Shown: piece after piece, positions 7,473 through 17,174 of the stretch | Position numbering within the stretch: the first letter of the stretch is position 1 | Layout of the letters: each line of letters begins with the position of its first letter | Source of the DNA: Petrimonas sp. | GTDB lineage: Bacteria > Bacteroidota > Bacteroidia > Bacteroidales > Dysgonomonadaceae | Assembly (NCBI GenBank): GCA_012839475.1 | Contig: DUNG01000007.1 | Span: 186,001 to 250,000, forward strand | DNA length: 64,000 bases | Reading direction: 5' to 3' | Translations under genes and position numbers: made by a program | The notes under the pieces: generated by a model | Told to the model about the DNA's origin: nothing | Databases searched by the model: none | The model's input: only the letters and a program-made list of their open reading frames with translations

Positions 7473-9339
7473 CCGTGTACATTTCGGCGTAGTGTCCGCC
7501 TTGTTCAAGTAGCTCGGTATGGGTACCCACCTCGATAATAGAGCCTTTGTCCATCACGATGATACGGTCCGCGTCATGAATGGTGGAAAGCCTATGGGCG
7601 ATAACGAAGCTGGTGCTGTTGGAAGTTAGCTCCTTCATGGCGTGCTGGATAAACAGCTCCGTACGCGTGTCGACGGATGAGGTGGCTTCATCCAAAATGA
7701 TGATGGGCGCTTTCTTGATCATGGCCCGGGCGATGGTCAGCAATTGGCGTTCACCCTGACTGATGTTGGTCGCCCCTTCGCTCAACATCGTGTCGTACCC
7801 ATCCGGCAGGCACTCGATAAAGCTGTCGGCATGCGCCAGTTTAGCTGCCCGTTTAATGGCTGAAAACGGCACGTCACACAAATCCTCTTCGTTTGAAATA
7901 TCTGCACCGTAGGCAATGTTTTCGCGGATGGTCCCGGTGAAAAGCCAGGTATCCTGCAGCACCATCGAATAGGCTTTTCTCAGCTCATCGGTATGGTACC
8001 GTTTCGAATCGTGCCCGTCCAACATGATTTTGCCGCCCTTAATCTCGTAAAAACGCATCAGCAGGTTTACCAGTGTCGTTTTGCCTGCGCCCGTCGTGCC
8101 GACAATAGCCAGCTGCTCACCGGGATTCACTTTCAAGTTGACGTTGTTAAACAGCAACTCATCGGTATAGCCAAAGTCCACGTTATTAAACTCGATCTCG
8201 CCGGTCGTTTTGGCGGTATCGAGTGCTTCCGTGCCCGTTTGGACCGTCTCTTCCGCGTCCAAGAATGAGAAAATGCGTTCTGCCGATGCCAGAGCAGACA
8301 TGATGGTATTGAGAATGCCCAACACTTGGTTGAAAGGATTGCGCAACATCTGCGTGTATCGGATAAACGCCTGAAATGCCCCCAAAGAAAGCGCACCGCT
8401 AATCACGTATTTACCGCCCAAAATGGCGATCAACACGTAGTTCGCGTTTAATATCAGGTCGCCCGCGGGTCGGGTAATAAAAGAGACCAGTGATGATTTC
8501 CATTCGCTGTCGTACAGCCTTTCATTCAAAACCGATATCTCCTCTTTCAACTCTTCACCCAGGTTATAATGCTTTACAATATCCTCGCCGTTATAGATCT
8601 CTTCCACCTGCCCGTTGAAATGGCCGGTATAATTGGCATTTCGTTGAAATATCGGCTTCGCTTTCTTGACCAAATACTTGACCAGCAGGTATGCGATGGG
8701 AACGACGATAAGTGCTAGCAATGTCAATGTAACGTGAATGTTGAACATCATGATCACTACCCCCACCAGTATGACGACGGCGGTGAGGGAGCTGGTCAAG
8801 CCGCTTTGCAGGGTGTTGGAGACGTTATCCAGGTCGTTGGTCAACAGCGATATCAGATCACCCGTGGAGGAGCGGTCGAAGTAGTTCAAGGTGAGGCGAT
8901 TCAGTTTCATCTGCATCTGGTCACGGATAGAGCGTATCAACTTTTGCGTCATCCTGACCAGCAGCACGTTCGAAAAATAGTTCGCCCCAAACTGAACGAT
9001 AAAGAGGATGGCAAGAATGATTGCCACATTTCTGAAAGCGATCCAATCGAGACCGACATCTTGCTGGAAAACAGAGGTGATAATGTTGATGATATCCCCA
9101 ATCAAACGGGGGATGAAGATTTGGGCACCCGAGGCCAGCAGGGTCAGGATGATGGCGGTGATAAAGAACCATTTGAAGGGCCCCACGTTTTTGAGCAACC
9201 TCAATAAGGTTCCCTTACTGTCCTTTGCGCTGCCTGATGTCAGCAGGCCCGCGACACGACCAGCACCGCCAACCCCTTTTGAAATACCGGGCAAGCCATT
9301 GTCCCTTTTCTCTTCTGCTTGATTCGCGTTTTGCATCAT
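7459..9339 (-). CDS. ABC exporter subunit, consensus ATPase site half
   Basis: A 626-residue half-transporter: a six-helix exporter membrane domain (about residues 50-350) then a nucleotide-binding domain. Walker A is GTTGAGKTT, the signature is ISQGERQLL, Walker B is IIILDEATSSVD with the catalytic Glu, and the H-loop is IAHRLST. The N-terminal 40 residues are Gly-rich and soluble. Its start overlaps the stop of the upstream ABC gene by 4 bp. The two subunits most likely form a heterodimeric multidrug-type exporter (MdlAB/LmrCD/TM287-288 class); the substrate is not predictable. Confidence 0.9.
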   Translation of the reverse strand: MMQNANQAEEKRDNGLPGISKGVGGAGRVAGLLTSGSAKDSKGTLLRLLKNVGPFKWFFITAIILTLLASGAQIFIPRLIGDIINIITSVFQQDVGLDWIAFRNVAIILAILFIVQFGANYFSNVLLVRMTQKLIRSIRDQMQMKLNRLTLNYFDRSSTGDLISLLTNDLDNVSNTLQSGLTSSLTAVVILVGVVIMMFNIHVTLTLLALIVVPIAYLLVKYLVKKAKPIFQRNANYTGHFNGQVEEIYNGEDIVKHYNLGEELKEEISVLNERLYDSEWKSSLVSFITRPAGDLILNANYVLIAILGGKYVISGALSLGAFQAFIRYTQMLRNPFNQVLGILNTIMSALASAERIFSFLDAEETVQTGTEALDTAKTTGEIEFNNVDFGYTDELLFNNVNLKVNPGEQLAIVGTTGAGKTTLVNLLMRFYEIKGGKIMLDGHDSKRYHTDELRKAYSMVLQDTWLFTGTIRENIAYGADISNEEDLCDVPFSAIKRAAKLAHADSFIECLPDGYDTMLSEGATNISQGERQLLTIARAMIKKAPIIILDEATSSVDTRTELFIQHAMKELTSNSTSFVIAHRLSTIHDADRIIVMDKGSIIEVGTHTELLEQGGHYAEMYTAGQL

Positions 9340-11114
9340 TTGGCTCCCCCTTTATCTATCCTCTTTTGCGAGGTGATGATCTCTTGATAGACCAGGCACC
9401 TCTCCTCGAGTTCCTGGTGGTTTCCCTTACCCACGATTGTCCCGTTGTCGATAACGAGAATCTCATCCGCGTCTTTTACCGTCGCTACCCGTTGCGCGAT
9501 CACCAACACCCCTTTGTCCGACAGCTTTTTCTGGATGGCTTGCCGCACCTTTTTCTCGGTCGAGTAGTCCAGGGCCGAAAAACAGTCGTCGAAAACGTAA
9601 AAATCGCTCTCTCTGATCAACCCGCGTGCGATGGAAATACGTTGCTTCTGACCTCCCGAAAGATTGACCGCGTTTTGCGCGATATAAAAATCCAATCCCT
9701 CCTCGGTTTGGCGGAAGAAATCGCCCATTTGAACCATATCCAGCACCTCCCAGATCTCCTCATCCGACGCGTCCTTTTTACCCGTTTGAAGGTTGTCACG
9801 AATGGTTCCCGAGAAGAGGAAAGTGGTTTGGGGAATATGCGTTACGGTGTGATTGATCTCCTCGTTGGTCAGGCTCGTTATATCTTGACCGTTATAGCTG
9901 ATCTGCCCCCGATACGCGTCATAATCCCGCATCATTAAACGGACCAGGGTCGACTTGCCGCTGCCCGTCGAGCCAATCACCGCCTTGGTTTCACCTTTGT
10001 TCAGATCAAAATGGATGTCGTGCAACACGGCGGCATAGGAGTTGGGGTAGTAAAAATCGACATCCTTAAATCGCAGGACGTTTTCTCGCGGGGCGTTCTC
10101 TTTCACCCCCGCGGTCGTCTCTTTCACCCCCGCACTCGTTTCTTTGACTCCCGGGAGTCTCTCTTTTACCTGTAGCACCTCTTCGGTCGCCAGTATCTCT
10201 TGAATCCTGTCGATGGACACTTTCGAGCGCGGGAAAATGGTGATGATCGACGCGAATTGTTGGATGTTATTGAGGGCCATGATGGCGTATTCAATCAGAC
10301 CTATCAGGGCACCCACGGTAATCGTTCCCAGTACGGAGCGTACGCCTCCCAGGTAGAGCAGGATAAGGATTAGTATGTTGGTGAAAAGCAGTACAAGGGG
10401 ACTTAACAGCATCATGGTCGATTCCGCTTGCACGTTCGCCTGGCACGCCTCTTTCGTCGCCTCTTGGAACTTTTTCGTCTCGTAATCGGACTTGTTAAAA
10501 GCTTTCACCACGCGAATGCCCGTCACGTTTTCTCTGAAACGCTGGTTCATCTGGTCGATAGCCATGCGAATTCGGCTATATTTTGGAAGCGCTTTCGAGG
10601 TTAGCCTAAGCGCGAGGATAAAGATAACCGGGATGATGATCAGGATGATCAATGCCATTTTCGCGTCAATGGAAAATGAGATAATCACCGCGCCAATTAC
10701 CGTGATGGTCAGGGTGTAAATCTTGCGCAACGACATATCGATCAGCATCGACACTTGCTTTACATCATTTACTGTTCTGGTAATTAGGGTAGAGTTGGAG
10801 AAGCCCCCCCTGGTCTCCTTCGACCAATCGATGATTCGTTCAAACAGATCGCCCCTCAGATCCCTTGAAATACCCGCTGTTACTCTTGTTAAGAAGTATA
10901 TCGATATCAACAGTGAAACAATATTCACCACGGTTGCCAGCAACATAAGCATACCACGATGTACGATTTGGTTCATATCGTTCACCATGATACCGTAGTC
11001 GATGATATCCACCATCAGTCTTGGAATCGCGAGTTGCGAAAGCACCCAAATGGTCGCGAACAGGAGTTGTCCGGCAATTAACGTGGAATATTTTTTCGCG
11101 TATTGTAATATCAT
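9336..11114 (-). CDS. ABC exporter subunit, degenerate ATPase site half
   Basis: A 592-residue half-transporter with N-terminal membrane domain and C-terminal ATPase: Walker A GSTGSGKST, signature LSGGQKQRI, Walker B YVFDDCFSALD. The usual catalytic Glu after Walker B is Asp, and the H-loop His is Gln (IAQRVAT). This pattern is known for the degenerate half of heterodimeric exporters, so it supports pairing with the downstream 626-residue subunit. The linker between the domains contains three near-identical seven-residue repeats (AGVKETx) encoded by 21-bp units near 10105-10165. It is first in the two-gene operon. Confidence 0.9.
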   Translation of the reverse strand: MILQYAKKYSTLIAGQLLFATIWVLSQLAIPRLMVDIIDYGIMVNDMNQIVHRGMLMLLATVVNIVSLLISIYFLTRVTAGISRDLRGDLFERIIDWSKETRGGFSNSTLITRTVNDVKQVSMLIDMSLRKIYTLTITVIGAVIISFSIDAKMALIILIIIPVIFILALRLTSKALPKYSRIRMAIDQMNQRFRENVTGIRVVKAFNKSDYETKKFQEATKEACQANVQAESTMMLLSPLVLLFTNILILILLYLGGVRSVLGTITVGALIGLIEYAIMALNNIQQFASIITIFPRSKVSIDRIQEILATEEVLQVKERLPGVKETSAGVKETTAGVKENAPRENVLRFKDVDFYYPNSYAAVLHDIHFDLNKGETKAVIGSTGSGKSTLVRLMMRDYDAYRGQISYNGQDITSLTNEEINHTVTHIPQTTFLFSGTIRDNLQTGKKDASDEEIWEVLDMVQMGDFFRQTEEGLDFYIAQNAVNLSGGQKQRISIARGLIRESDFYVFDDCFSALDYSTEKKVRQAIQKKLSDKGVLVIAQRVATVKDADEILVIDNGTIVGKGNHQELEERCLVYQEIITSQKRIDKGGAK

Positions 11115-11276
11115 ATTTTGTTTCTAAGCCGCGAAGATAGTCAAAAAATGATTCAGAATAAGTTCTTAGCTTCTTATAGGTTACGTCTACTTTTCCGAAG
11201 TCTGGGCCGTGGTTCGTTTAACCGGCTGTTATTCGATAGGTGAGTACTCATAAACTCTGGTGAGGTATGAAAATGA

Positions 11277-11304
11277 AAAAACCACCTGTAAAACAGGCGG
11301 TTTT
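11277..11304 (-). terminator. Hairpin terminator after the aldo/keto reductase gene
   Basis: AAAACCACCTGT and ACAGGCGGTTTT form a 12-bp stem with one mismatch and a 4-base loop, flanked by A and T runs. It lies 30 bp downstream of the reverse-strand aldo/keto reductase stop and before the ABC operon. It may act in both directions. Confidence 0.7.
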
Positions 11305-11335
11305 ATAAGATTTCGTGAAATCGTGATTTTATTCA

Positions 11336-12229
11336 CTATGCCTTTACAAGTCTCATAACCCTGTTTACGGCATCGTCAACCTGATCAATGGATTCCATCC
11401 CCAGTGTCATGCAATGGACATTTCCTTCGGTAAGCGCGAATTTAAATGACTGCTCACGTTCTTCGTCACTTACGTTACGACCTTCACCAAAAATTTTCAT
11501 ACCGATTACGCCAATTCCCTTCTTTTTGGCTTTTCCAAGAAGTTCTTTTACCGCATCGGGTGTGTTGTCCATAAGGGTTTGAAACGGATTTACGCGTGCC
11601 ATGATCACATCTACCCAGGGACTGTCTACTGCTTCAACCATGGCATCCCAGTTATGGCAAGAAACTCCTACGGCTTTGATGATCCCATCTTGTTTGGCTT
11701 TCGCAAGTCCATCCATGTAATGTTTGCGGTTATTGCTCCATCCGCCTCTCATCAGGCAGTGCATCAGCACAATATCGATATAATCGGTGCCCATTTCCTG
11801 CCTGTAACGGTCAAGGGATTCCCGTACGGGGGCAATTCTGTCTGAGCCGTCTTCGTGTGTCCAGATTTTGGTGAGCAGCGTGACTTTTTCACGAGGAAGG
11901 GTTTTTATCGCTTCACCCACGTATTTATGCGATCCGTACGAATCGGCCATATCAAAAAACCGCACTCCTCTGTCATATCCGTGTCGGGCCATTTTTACAA
12001 ATTGTTCCATGCCCAGTCGGGTTTGATTCGATGCATTTGAGCCACCTACAGTGCCAGTTCCCAAAGCAATGCGCGATACTTGTAGTCCCGATTTTCCCAG
12101 TTTGACATTGTCAACCATAACCTCGCGGGGGGCAGCTTTTAACTTCCCCAATCCTGTGCAGGCAGCTGTTATTCCAACGATTCCCGTAAGTCCGGTACGA
12201 ATAAAATTACGACGCGATAGATCTTTCAT
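11336..12229 (-). CDS. Tat-exported aldo/keto reductase
   Basis: A 297-residue NADP-type aldo/keto reductase. The N-terminus MKDLSRRNFIRTGLTG is a twin-arginine signal, so it is likely folded in the cytoplasm with cofactor and exported to the periplasm. The catalytic set is visible: D and Y in FFDMADSYG, K in TLLTKIW and H in IVLMHCLM. An upstream ATG at 12286 would put 19 extra residues before the Tat motif, so I use 12229. The substrate is unknown. It is a single-gene unit with its own terminator. Confidence 0.88.
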   Translation of the reverse strand: MKDLSRRNFIRTGLTGIVGITAACTGLGKLKAAPREVMVDNVKLGKSGLQVSRIALGTGTVGGSNASNQTRLGMEQFVKMARHGYDRGVRFFDMADSYGSHKYVGEAIKTLPREKVTLLTKIWTHEDGSDRIAPVRESLDRYRQEMGTDYIDIVLMHCLMRGGWSNNRKHYMDGLAKAKQDGIIKAVGVSCHNWDAMVEAVDSPWVDVIMARVNPFQTLMDNTPDAVKELLGKAKKKGIGVIGMKIFGEGRNVSDEEREQSFKFALTEGNVHCMTLGMESIDQVDDAVNRVMRLVKA

Positions 12230-12415
12230 ATTTACTTTTTGTAATGAAACGAAACATTTATGAAATAGATTGCCATTAAATGGCACCTTGTATGGTCTTT
12301 TTTAGGTTTTTAAAATATGCTGCTTGTCAAAATTAGACAATAAATTCATAAAAACAAGCAGTTAGGTGGTTTTTCTTAAATTGTCTGACGATAAGTAGTT
12401 TTAAGTGTTATCGTC

Positions 12416-13930
12416 TTATTGATTTTTACGGTATGTGAAATCCGAAATACCGATGTTTTTATAGGTCTCTTTCAATGCCTTCTCATCGTCAGAAATGACC
12501 AACAAAATATCGTTGGGATACAGTTCGGTTTGCCCTGTTGGGACAAAGAAGCTTTCACCCCGCTTTACCATAACCGCCAAGGTGTTATCAGGGAAGGGCA
12601 GTTCCAACAAGTTTTTACCGTAACTCAGCGTCTCTTCGGTAATCAGGATCTCTGTCATTACCGACTTTATCTCTTCTGAAAAGTCCACGTCAAAATCCTG
12701 AAAAGGTCTATATTGTTTCGGTTTTTCAGCCAACCCAAACATGCGTGCCATAGCCGGCAGCGTGGTTCCCTGCATCAACAACGAAACAAGGGTGAGCACA
12801 AACACGATGTTGAATATCAATCGCGAACCAGGAACCCCAGCTGCCAAGGGCAAAATGGCGAAAATAATCGGAACCGCGCCACGCAATCCCACCCACGATA
12901 CATACAGTTTGTCTTTAAAACCCACTTTACGGAAAGGAGCCAGACACAAGAAAACCGTGATTGGACGTGCAAATATGATCATAAAAGCAGAGATGATAAG
13001 CGCGGGGATAATCACCTCAACCAACTCGCTTGGATTAACCAGCAGTCCAAGCGTGAGGAACAGCAATATCTGGCTCATCCACGCGAACCCATCCATAAAT
13101 CTCATGGAGGAGCGTTTATGCACAAAACGGGAATTCCCGATGACCAAACCGGCGATGTAAACCGCCAAGTAGCCGTTTCCTTTCAAAAAGTAGGTGGATG
13201 CGAAGATAAACACCCCGAAGACAAGCAGCATAATTGGATAAAATGAATCGTTATCCATTTTAACCTTGTTGATGATTTTTACTGCCAAACGTCCCAACAG
13301 AATCCCCATCGCGGTACCCACCACCAGTTGAATCACCACATTTATTCCCACCGTCAGGTAGTTGGGGTTTTCACCATATTGAATGATGTCGATAAACATT
13401 ACCGTTAGCAAATAGGCCATCGGGTCGTTGCTACCGCTTTCTAGTTCAAGTAACGGGCGGAGGTTGTTTTTCAGCGTCAGGCCTCTCGAACGCAAAATCG
13501 CGAAAACGGATGCCGAGTCGGTTGACGAAACCGTTGAAGCAAGCAGCATACACGAGAGAAGCCCTAACCCCAAAGCGGGGAAAAACCTATCGGTCATCCA
13601 ATAGGTGAACAACCCCGTGAAAATAGCCGTCATCAACACTCCCACGGTAGCCAGTACCACTCCGGGACCGATAACCGGTTTTATTTCCGAAAAGCGGGTA
13701 TCTAAGCCCCCTGAAAATAGAATAATGGCCAAGCAGACAGAGCCAATGGCTTGTGCCATTTGTATATTTTCAAATTCAAGTCCGAACCCATCGGCGCCGA
13801 ATATCATACCCACTAAAAGAAAAAGCAACAAAATGGGCACTCCAAAACGGTGTCCCGCTTGCCCTACCAGCATACTGATAAAAAACAAGGCTGAACCAAC
13901 CAGCAATATGAGTTCTGTTGAAATGGTCAT
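12416..13930 (-). CDS. Potassium/proton antiporter, CvrA/NhaP2 type
   Basis: A 504-residue CPA1-family antiporter with about 12 hydrophobic segments over residues 1-395. It includes the conserved LASTVSSTDSASVFAILRSRG and LELESGSNDPMAYLLT blocks, the latter holding the ND ion-binding pair. A C-terminal cytoplasmic TrkA-C-like domain (about 410-495, LELPFPDNTLAVMVKRGESFFVP) probably senses a nucleotide or ion. The family exchanges K+ for H+ and protects against osmotic and pH stress. It stands alone, with intergenic DNA of about 185 bp and 125 bp on either side and no clear terminator. Confidence 0.9.
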   Translation of the reverse strand: MTISTELILLVGSALFFISMLVGQAGHRFGVPILLLFLLVGMIFGADGFGLEFENIQMAQAIGSVCLAIILFSGGLDTRFSEIKPVIGPGVVLATVGVLMTAIFTGLFTYWMTDRFFPALGLGLLSCMLLASTVSSTDSASVFAILRSRGLTLKNNLRPLLELESGSNDPMAYLLTVMFIDIIQYGENPNYLTVGINVVIQLVVGTAMGILLGRLAVKIINKVKMDNDSFYPIMLLVFGVFIFASTYFLKGNGYLAVYIAGLVIGNSRFVHKRSSMRFMDGFAWMSQILLFLTLGLLVNPSELVEVIIPALIISAFMIIFARPITVFLCLAPFRKVGFKDKLYVSWVGLRGAVPIIFAILPLAAGVPGSRLIFNIVFVLTLVSLLMQGTTLPAMARMFGLAEKPKQYRPFQDFDVDFSEEIKSVMTEILITEETLSYGKNLLELPFPDNTLAVMVKRGESFFVPTGQTELYPNDILLVISDDEKALKETYKNIGISDFTYRKNQ

Positions 13931-14057
13931 CTATAATTGTTTTAGATAATAGTCTTCTCATTCACGTGACAAAAATACCATATTTGAGAAAAAAAATCAA
14001 TAACATGTGTGTTTCATTTCATAAGTGTCCACTAAAAAAAGCGATTATCCTTTGATG

Positions 14058-14867
14058 TTAACTACGGTGTTTTTTCCTTTTTCTGTAAACCCTAACTCCA
14101 AATACAAGGGCAATTGCAATTAAGATAAATGACCAGATATTGGTCAGCCCGACAAACAGCCAAATCAAGTTGTCCCAGCCGTTTCTAAGACCATTTTTGA
14201 ATTTTTGCCCAAATTCCGTTTCGTTTGGAATAGTCTCGTAGAACGTCATTGTCAATGTTGAAAACGACACCCTGTTTTGCAGGTACTTTAGTCGACCTTC
14301 AATTGATTCAATATCTGACCTCAGTTCCCCAATTTGTTTTTCAATTTCCAATATTTCAGTAACGTTCTTAGCTACTTTTAGAAGGTCAATAAACCGTTGT
14401 TCAAGTTCCTTTTTCGTTTTAAGTCTCGCTTGAATGTCAAGAAATTCCTCGGTTACATCTTTCACGTTAATCTCCTTACTTTCAAATCTTTTAACGCCTT
14501 GAGTAGCTTCACTAAGTAAATTGTCAAAATTGTCGGCCGGTACACGAATGATAACGGTATTGCTCTTTCTTCCCGGGGAATTAAATTCCTGGTCTGAAGA
14601 AACGTAACCTTTGTATTTTTTGACAGCTTCAAAAATGGTTTTTCTAGTCGAGTTCAAATCGTTTGTCTCGAATTCGACCCGTCCTTCCTTGATTAATTTT
14701 CGTTCTACCTTTTCTACCGTTTCATCTGTTTCGTCGATTACTTGTTCGGTTGTTGGTGCGACCATCTCTTCGTCAGCCATTTCAAATATAGCACTGTCAC
14801 GGTTTTGAGCACAACCGAAAAGTGTCAGGAGGATGATCAGTCCTAAAAAATTGGTCAGATATTTCAT
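14058..14867 (-). CDS. DUF4349 lipoprotein
   Basis: A 269-residue envelope protein of unknown function. It has a lipoprotein signal with lipobox LTLFGC near residue 20. A DUF4349 domain follows (about 55-215: EGRVEFETNDLNSTRKTIFE, RVPADNFDNLL), then a long coiled coil (RLKTKKELEQRFIDLLKV, EIEKQIGELRSDIESIEGRL), a C-terminal membrane helix and a basic cytoplasmic tail RVYRKRKKHRS. ATG at 14873 two codons upstream is an equally possible start. The domain resembles the coiled-coil hairpins of envelope-spanning proteins, but the role is not established. Confidence 0.85.
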   Translation of the reverse strand: MKYLTNFLGLIILLTLFGCAQNRDSAIFEMADEEMVAPTTEQVIDETDETVEKVERKLIKEGRVEFETNDLNSTRKTIFEAVKKYKGYVSSDQEFNSPGRKSNTVIIRVPADNFDNLLSEATQGVKRFESKEINVKDVTEEFLDIQARLKTKKELEQRFIDLLKVAKNVTEILEIEKQIGELRSDIESIEGRLKYLQNRVSFSTLTMTFYETIPNETEFGQKFKNGLRNGWDNLIWLFVGLTNIWSFILIAIALVFGVRVYRKRKKHRS

Positions 14868-14936
14868 TATCATTGTTTTTTATTGTTGTTTACGGTAAGT
14901 TTTGAATTATAGGATGTTGCGGGCGATTTCTCGATT

Positions 14937-15845
14937 TTACATTATACTTATATACTTATCTATTGCTTTTTCTAAATCTTCACGATTTTCTAAAAAAGGC
15001 ATATGTCCAACATCACTACCCCAAAGTATCATATTAGGAAATTTCACGTTCAGGTAGTGTTTAGGTCCAATCATCCAATCGGTATACCCGTAGAAAAATA
15101 AAACGGGAATTTTCACCTTAGCTGTTTCTGTCGTATAATCATTCCAGTAGTCATCAATATTTAGGGCTTTGGAACTAAAATCGTTATTCCAGTTTGAAAT
15201 TTCACGATAGCTTGAATTCATTATACTGTCGCTTTTTTGAAAAGAATAGGCCATTTTCCATCTTACTCCATTCTCATCCATAGCTTTGGCAACTTCCATC
15301 ATTTCATTTAATATGGAATCAGGAGAGTCGTTTTTTGGCAAAGTATAGCTTACTCTGGAAAATTCAGCTGCTTTTGGAATCCAGCTATTGCAAAAGCTTT
15401 CTTTCATACTTAGGGTGCAGTTAATCATTATCATTCCTTTGATGGATTGCGGATATTTTTCGACATAAGCCATTTGAAGAATACCTCCAAACGAATGTCC
15501 CAACGTTAACCATTCTTTGATTCCAAGTGCCTCTCTAATTTCTTCAAAGTCCATAATCATTCTGCCCAATGAATAGTTATTGTCTTTGGGTGACGATGAA
15601 CGGGATACACCTCTTTGGTCTAAATAGATCATTTGAAACTGTTGCTCCAGGTAATCCCCAAAAAATTTCTCAAGCCAGTAGCTGCCGGAACCTGGTCCGC
15701 CATGTAAATACAAGCAAGGTGTTCCTGTCCCCTTAACTTTTACAAATAACCTTACGCTATCAGATGTCAAAATTTCTCTTTCTTGAGCTTGACCTTTACA
15801 TGCAATACTTATTACTACAATCAGTAATAAAACCACTTTTCTCAT
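14937..15845 (-). CDS. Secreted alpha/beta hydrolase, proline iminopeptidase-like
   Basis: A 302-residue serine hydrolase with a signal peptide ending near SIACKGQAQ, probably a lipoprotein (cleavage before C17). Motifs of the prolyl aminopeptidase branch are present: LHGGPGSG (oxyanion region), LDQRGVSRS, the nucleophile elbow GHSFGG, an acid in GYTDWM and the catalytic His in DVGHMPF. I chose ATG 15845 because upstream codons to 15983 belong to a separate, decayed sequence (see 15917-15984). Substrate specificity cannot be read from the sequence. Confidence 0.85.
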   Translation of the reverse strand: MRKVVLLLIVVISIACKGQAQEREILTSDSVRLFVKVKGTGTPCLYLHGGPGSGSYWLEKFFGDYLEQQFQMIYLDQRGVSRSSSPKDNNYSLGRMIMDFEEIREALGIKEWLTLGHSFGGILQMAYVEKYPQSIKGMIMINCTLSMKESFCNSWIPKAAEFSRVSYTLPKNDSPDSILNEMMEVAKAMDENGVRWKMAYSFQKSDSIMNSSYREISNWNNDFSSKALNIDDYWNDYTTETAKVKIPVLFFYGYTDWMIGPKHYLNVKFPNMILWGSDVGHMPFLENREDLEKAIDKYISIM

Positions 15846-15863
15846 AGCCTTTTTCTCTTTTAC

Positions 15864-15984
15864 TTCATGATCGTGTACGCCCCGATGATCGGGTCTGCCG
15901 GGTCGGTATAGGGAGAACCATAGAAATAGATGGCTAAGGGGGCATCTACTATCTCTCAACACGTGTGTTGGATTGGTTTTCATG
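15864..15984 (-). pseudogene. Probable 3' remnant of a lost gene; copy E of a related pair
   Basis: After an in-frame TGA, the reverse strand reads a short open stretch including APLAIYFYGSPYTDP and ending GAYTIMK followed by TAA about 15 bp before the hydrolase start. It looks like the end of a coding sequence without its body. The outer part (15917-15984) is about 75% identical to 23890-23955, the same distance upstream of another exported-enzyme gene, where the frame is broken by stops. Both contain CAACA..TGTTG inverted repeats. I cannot name the parent gene. Confidence 0.4.
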
Positions 15985-16146
15985 TAAAGTTCTGAAATCT
16001 TGTAAAAACAGAATGTTTGAATAAAATAAAAATGTCCAAAATCAACGACAAAAAGTCAACTATCTTAGGAATAGGTTTTGCAACCTGATCTATTAATACA
16101 GATGAAAATTTTTAAAAATGCAAAATGAATATTTTGAACCAATTTT

Positions 16147-17073
16147 TTATTTTTCAAGAATGATTTTATAATACCCTTGAGCATGGTTAGATACTGTGAA
16201 AGGCATTAATAATCCAGCAATTGAATTCATGACCATTTCTCTCGGAAGAAAGGTCAACAACAGTTTTGATAGAAAAGGATATTTAAAATAACCTCTCGCT
16301 AATATTTGAAACTTACCTATATTGGGCATCATCGCCCAAGATATGTTTTCACATGATTTAATTTTGAAACCAATTTCACTAGCAATCTTAAGCCATTCGC
16401 CTATTTCTAAAGTGTTATTAACTGCCATTGATTTTTCAACAAGTTTAGCCGCGATTTTTAACTCTTCAGGAAGGTTTTCAAAACCATCCATTTTGAATCC
16501 ATCATATAAGACGAAAATCGCGTTTTGTTTTAACTTGTCATAGCAGTTTTGTAAGACTTTTCTTTGATCAGCATAACAAATAGATTCGATTTCAAATATC
16601 AGGTCAAAAGATTCATTTTTAAACTCTAGATTGTGATAATCACCATATGAAAAGGATACATTATCCATTGATCGTGATTTTTTATTAGCAACCAATAAGT
16701 TTTCTTGACTTATGTCAATGCCAATAAATTTAATGTTTGGAAATTGTTTAGCTAGAAAAATTGAGTTAAATCCTTTTCCACACCCAAGTTCAAGGACGCA
16801 AGATGTGTCTTTTTCTGTAATTAGAGAAGAAATTTCTTTCACTTGAGTAAGGTACCCTTCCTTGTTGAAAACGCCATCATAATTAAGCGCCATATGAAAA
16901 GCTCCCTCTTTTGAATGAAAAAATTTGTATCCCGAACTACTGTTTTTGTAATAAGATTTAATCTTCTTCTTATCAAAATCGGTTGACAATAAGTCTTTAG
17001 TTGGAAATATTTTTTCAATTTTCATCAAGTACCTATTCAAGTCTTCAATATTTGTCAGAATTTCTTTTCTCAT
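16147..17073 (-). CDS. Class I SAM-dependent methyltransferase
   Basis: A 308-residue protein with a Rossmann methyltransferase core at about residues 85-200. Motif I is VLELGCGKGFNS, the acidic residue binding the SAM ribose is in FIGIDIS, and motif IV lies near DLIFEIESICYADQ. N- and C-terminal regions of about 80-100 residues are not recognisable. General features resemble Methyltransf_11/25 enzymes acting on small molecules or lipids, but the substrate is unknown. Base composition is clearly more AT-rich than neighbouring core genes. A promoter-like motif lies about 85 bp upstream. Confidence 0.8.
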   Translation of the reverse strand: MRKEILTNIEDLNRYLMKIEKIFPTKDLLSTDFDKKKIKSYYKNSSSGYKFFHSKEGAFHMALNYDGVFNKEGYLTQVKEISSLITEKDTSCVLELGCGKGFNSIFLAKQFPNIKFIGIDISQENLLVANKKSRSMDNVSFSYGDYHNLEFKNESFDLIFEIESICYADQRKVLQNCYDKLKQNAIFVLYDGFKMDGFENLPEELKIAAKLVEKSMAVNNTLEIGEWLKIASEIGFKIKSCENISWAMMPNIGKFQILARGYFKYPFLSKLLLTFLPREMVMNSIAGLLMPFTVSNHAQGYYKIILEK

Positions 17074-17153
17074 TGTTTGAATATTAAATTATTTAATGAA
17101 TGTTTTTTGACTCCTGTTCTATTACTTATGCTGTATAACATCTCATTTGCGAA

Positions 17154-17172
17154 ACAAATATACAACATTCGT
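17154..17172 (-). promoter_or_regulatory. Promoter-like motif, copy 2 of 3
   Basis: Reverse-strand ACGAATGTTGTATATTTGT with -7 type TATATTTG, about 85 bp before the methyltransferase start. It is identical over 18-19 bases to the 5261-5280 copy. Confidence 0.5.
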
Positions 17173-17174
17173 AG

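Noticed and set aside
12713-13246. 177-codon forward frame opposite the antiporter gene
   Set aside because: Antisense to a well-supported membrane protein; Gln/His/Arg/Asn-rich composition is typical of the complement of membrane codons.
14937-15983. Longer start for the alpha/beta hydrolase at 15983
   Set aside because: The added 46 residues lack family similarity, precede the signal peptide and coincide with the repeat shared with 23890-23955.
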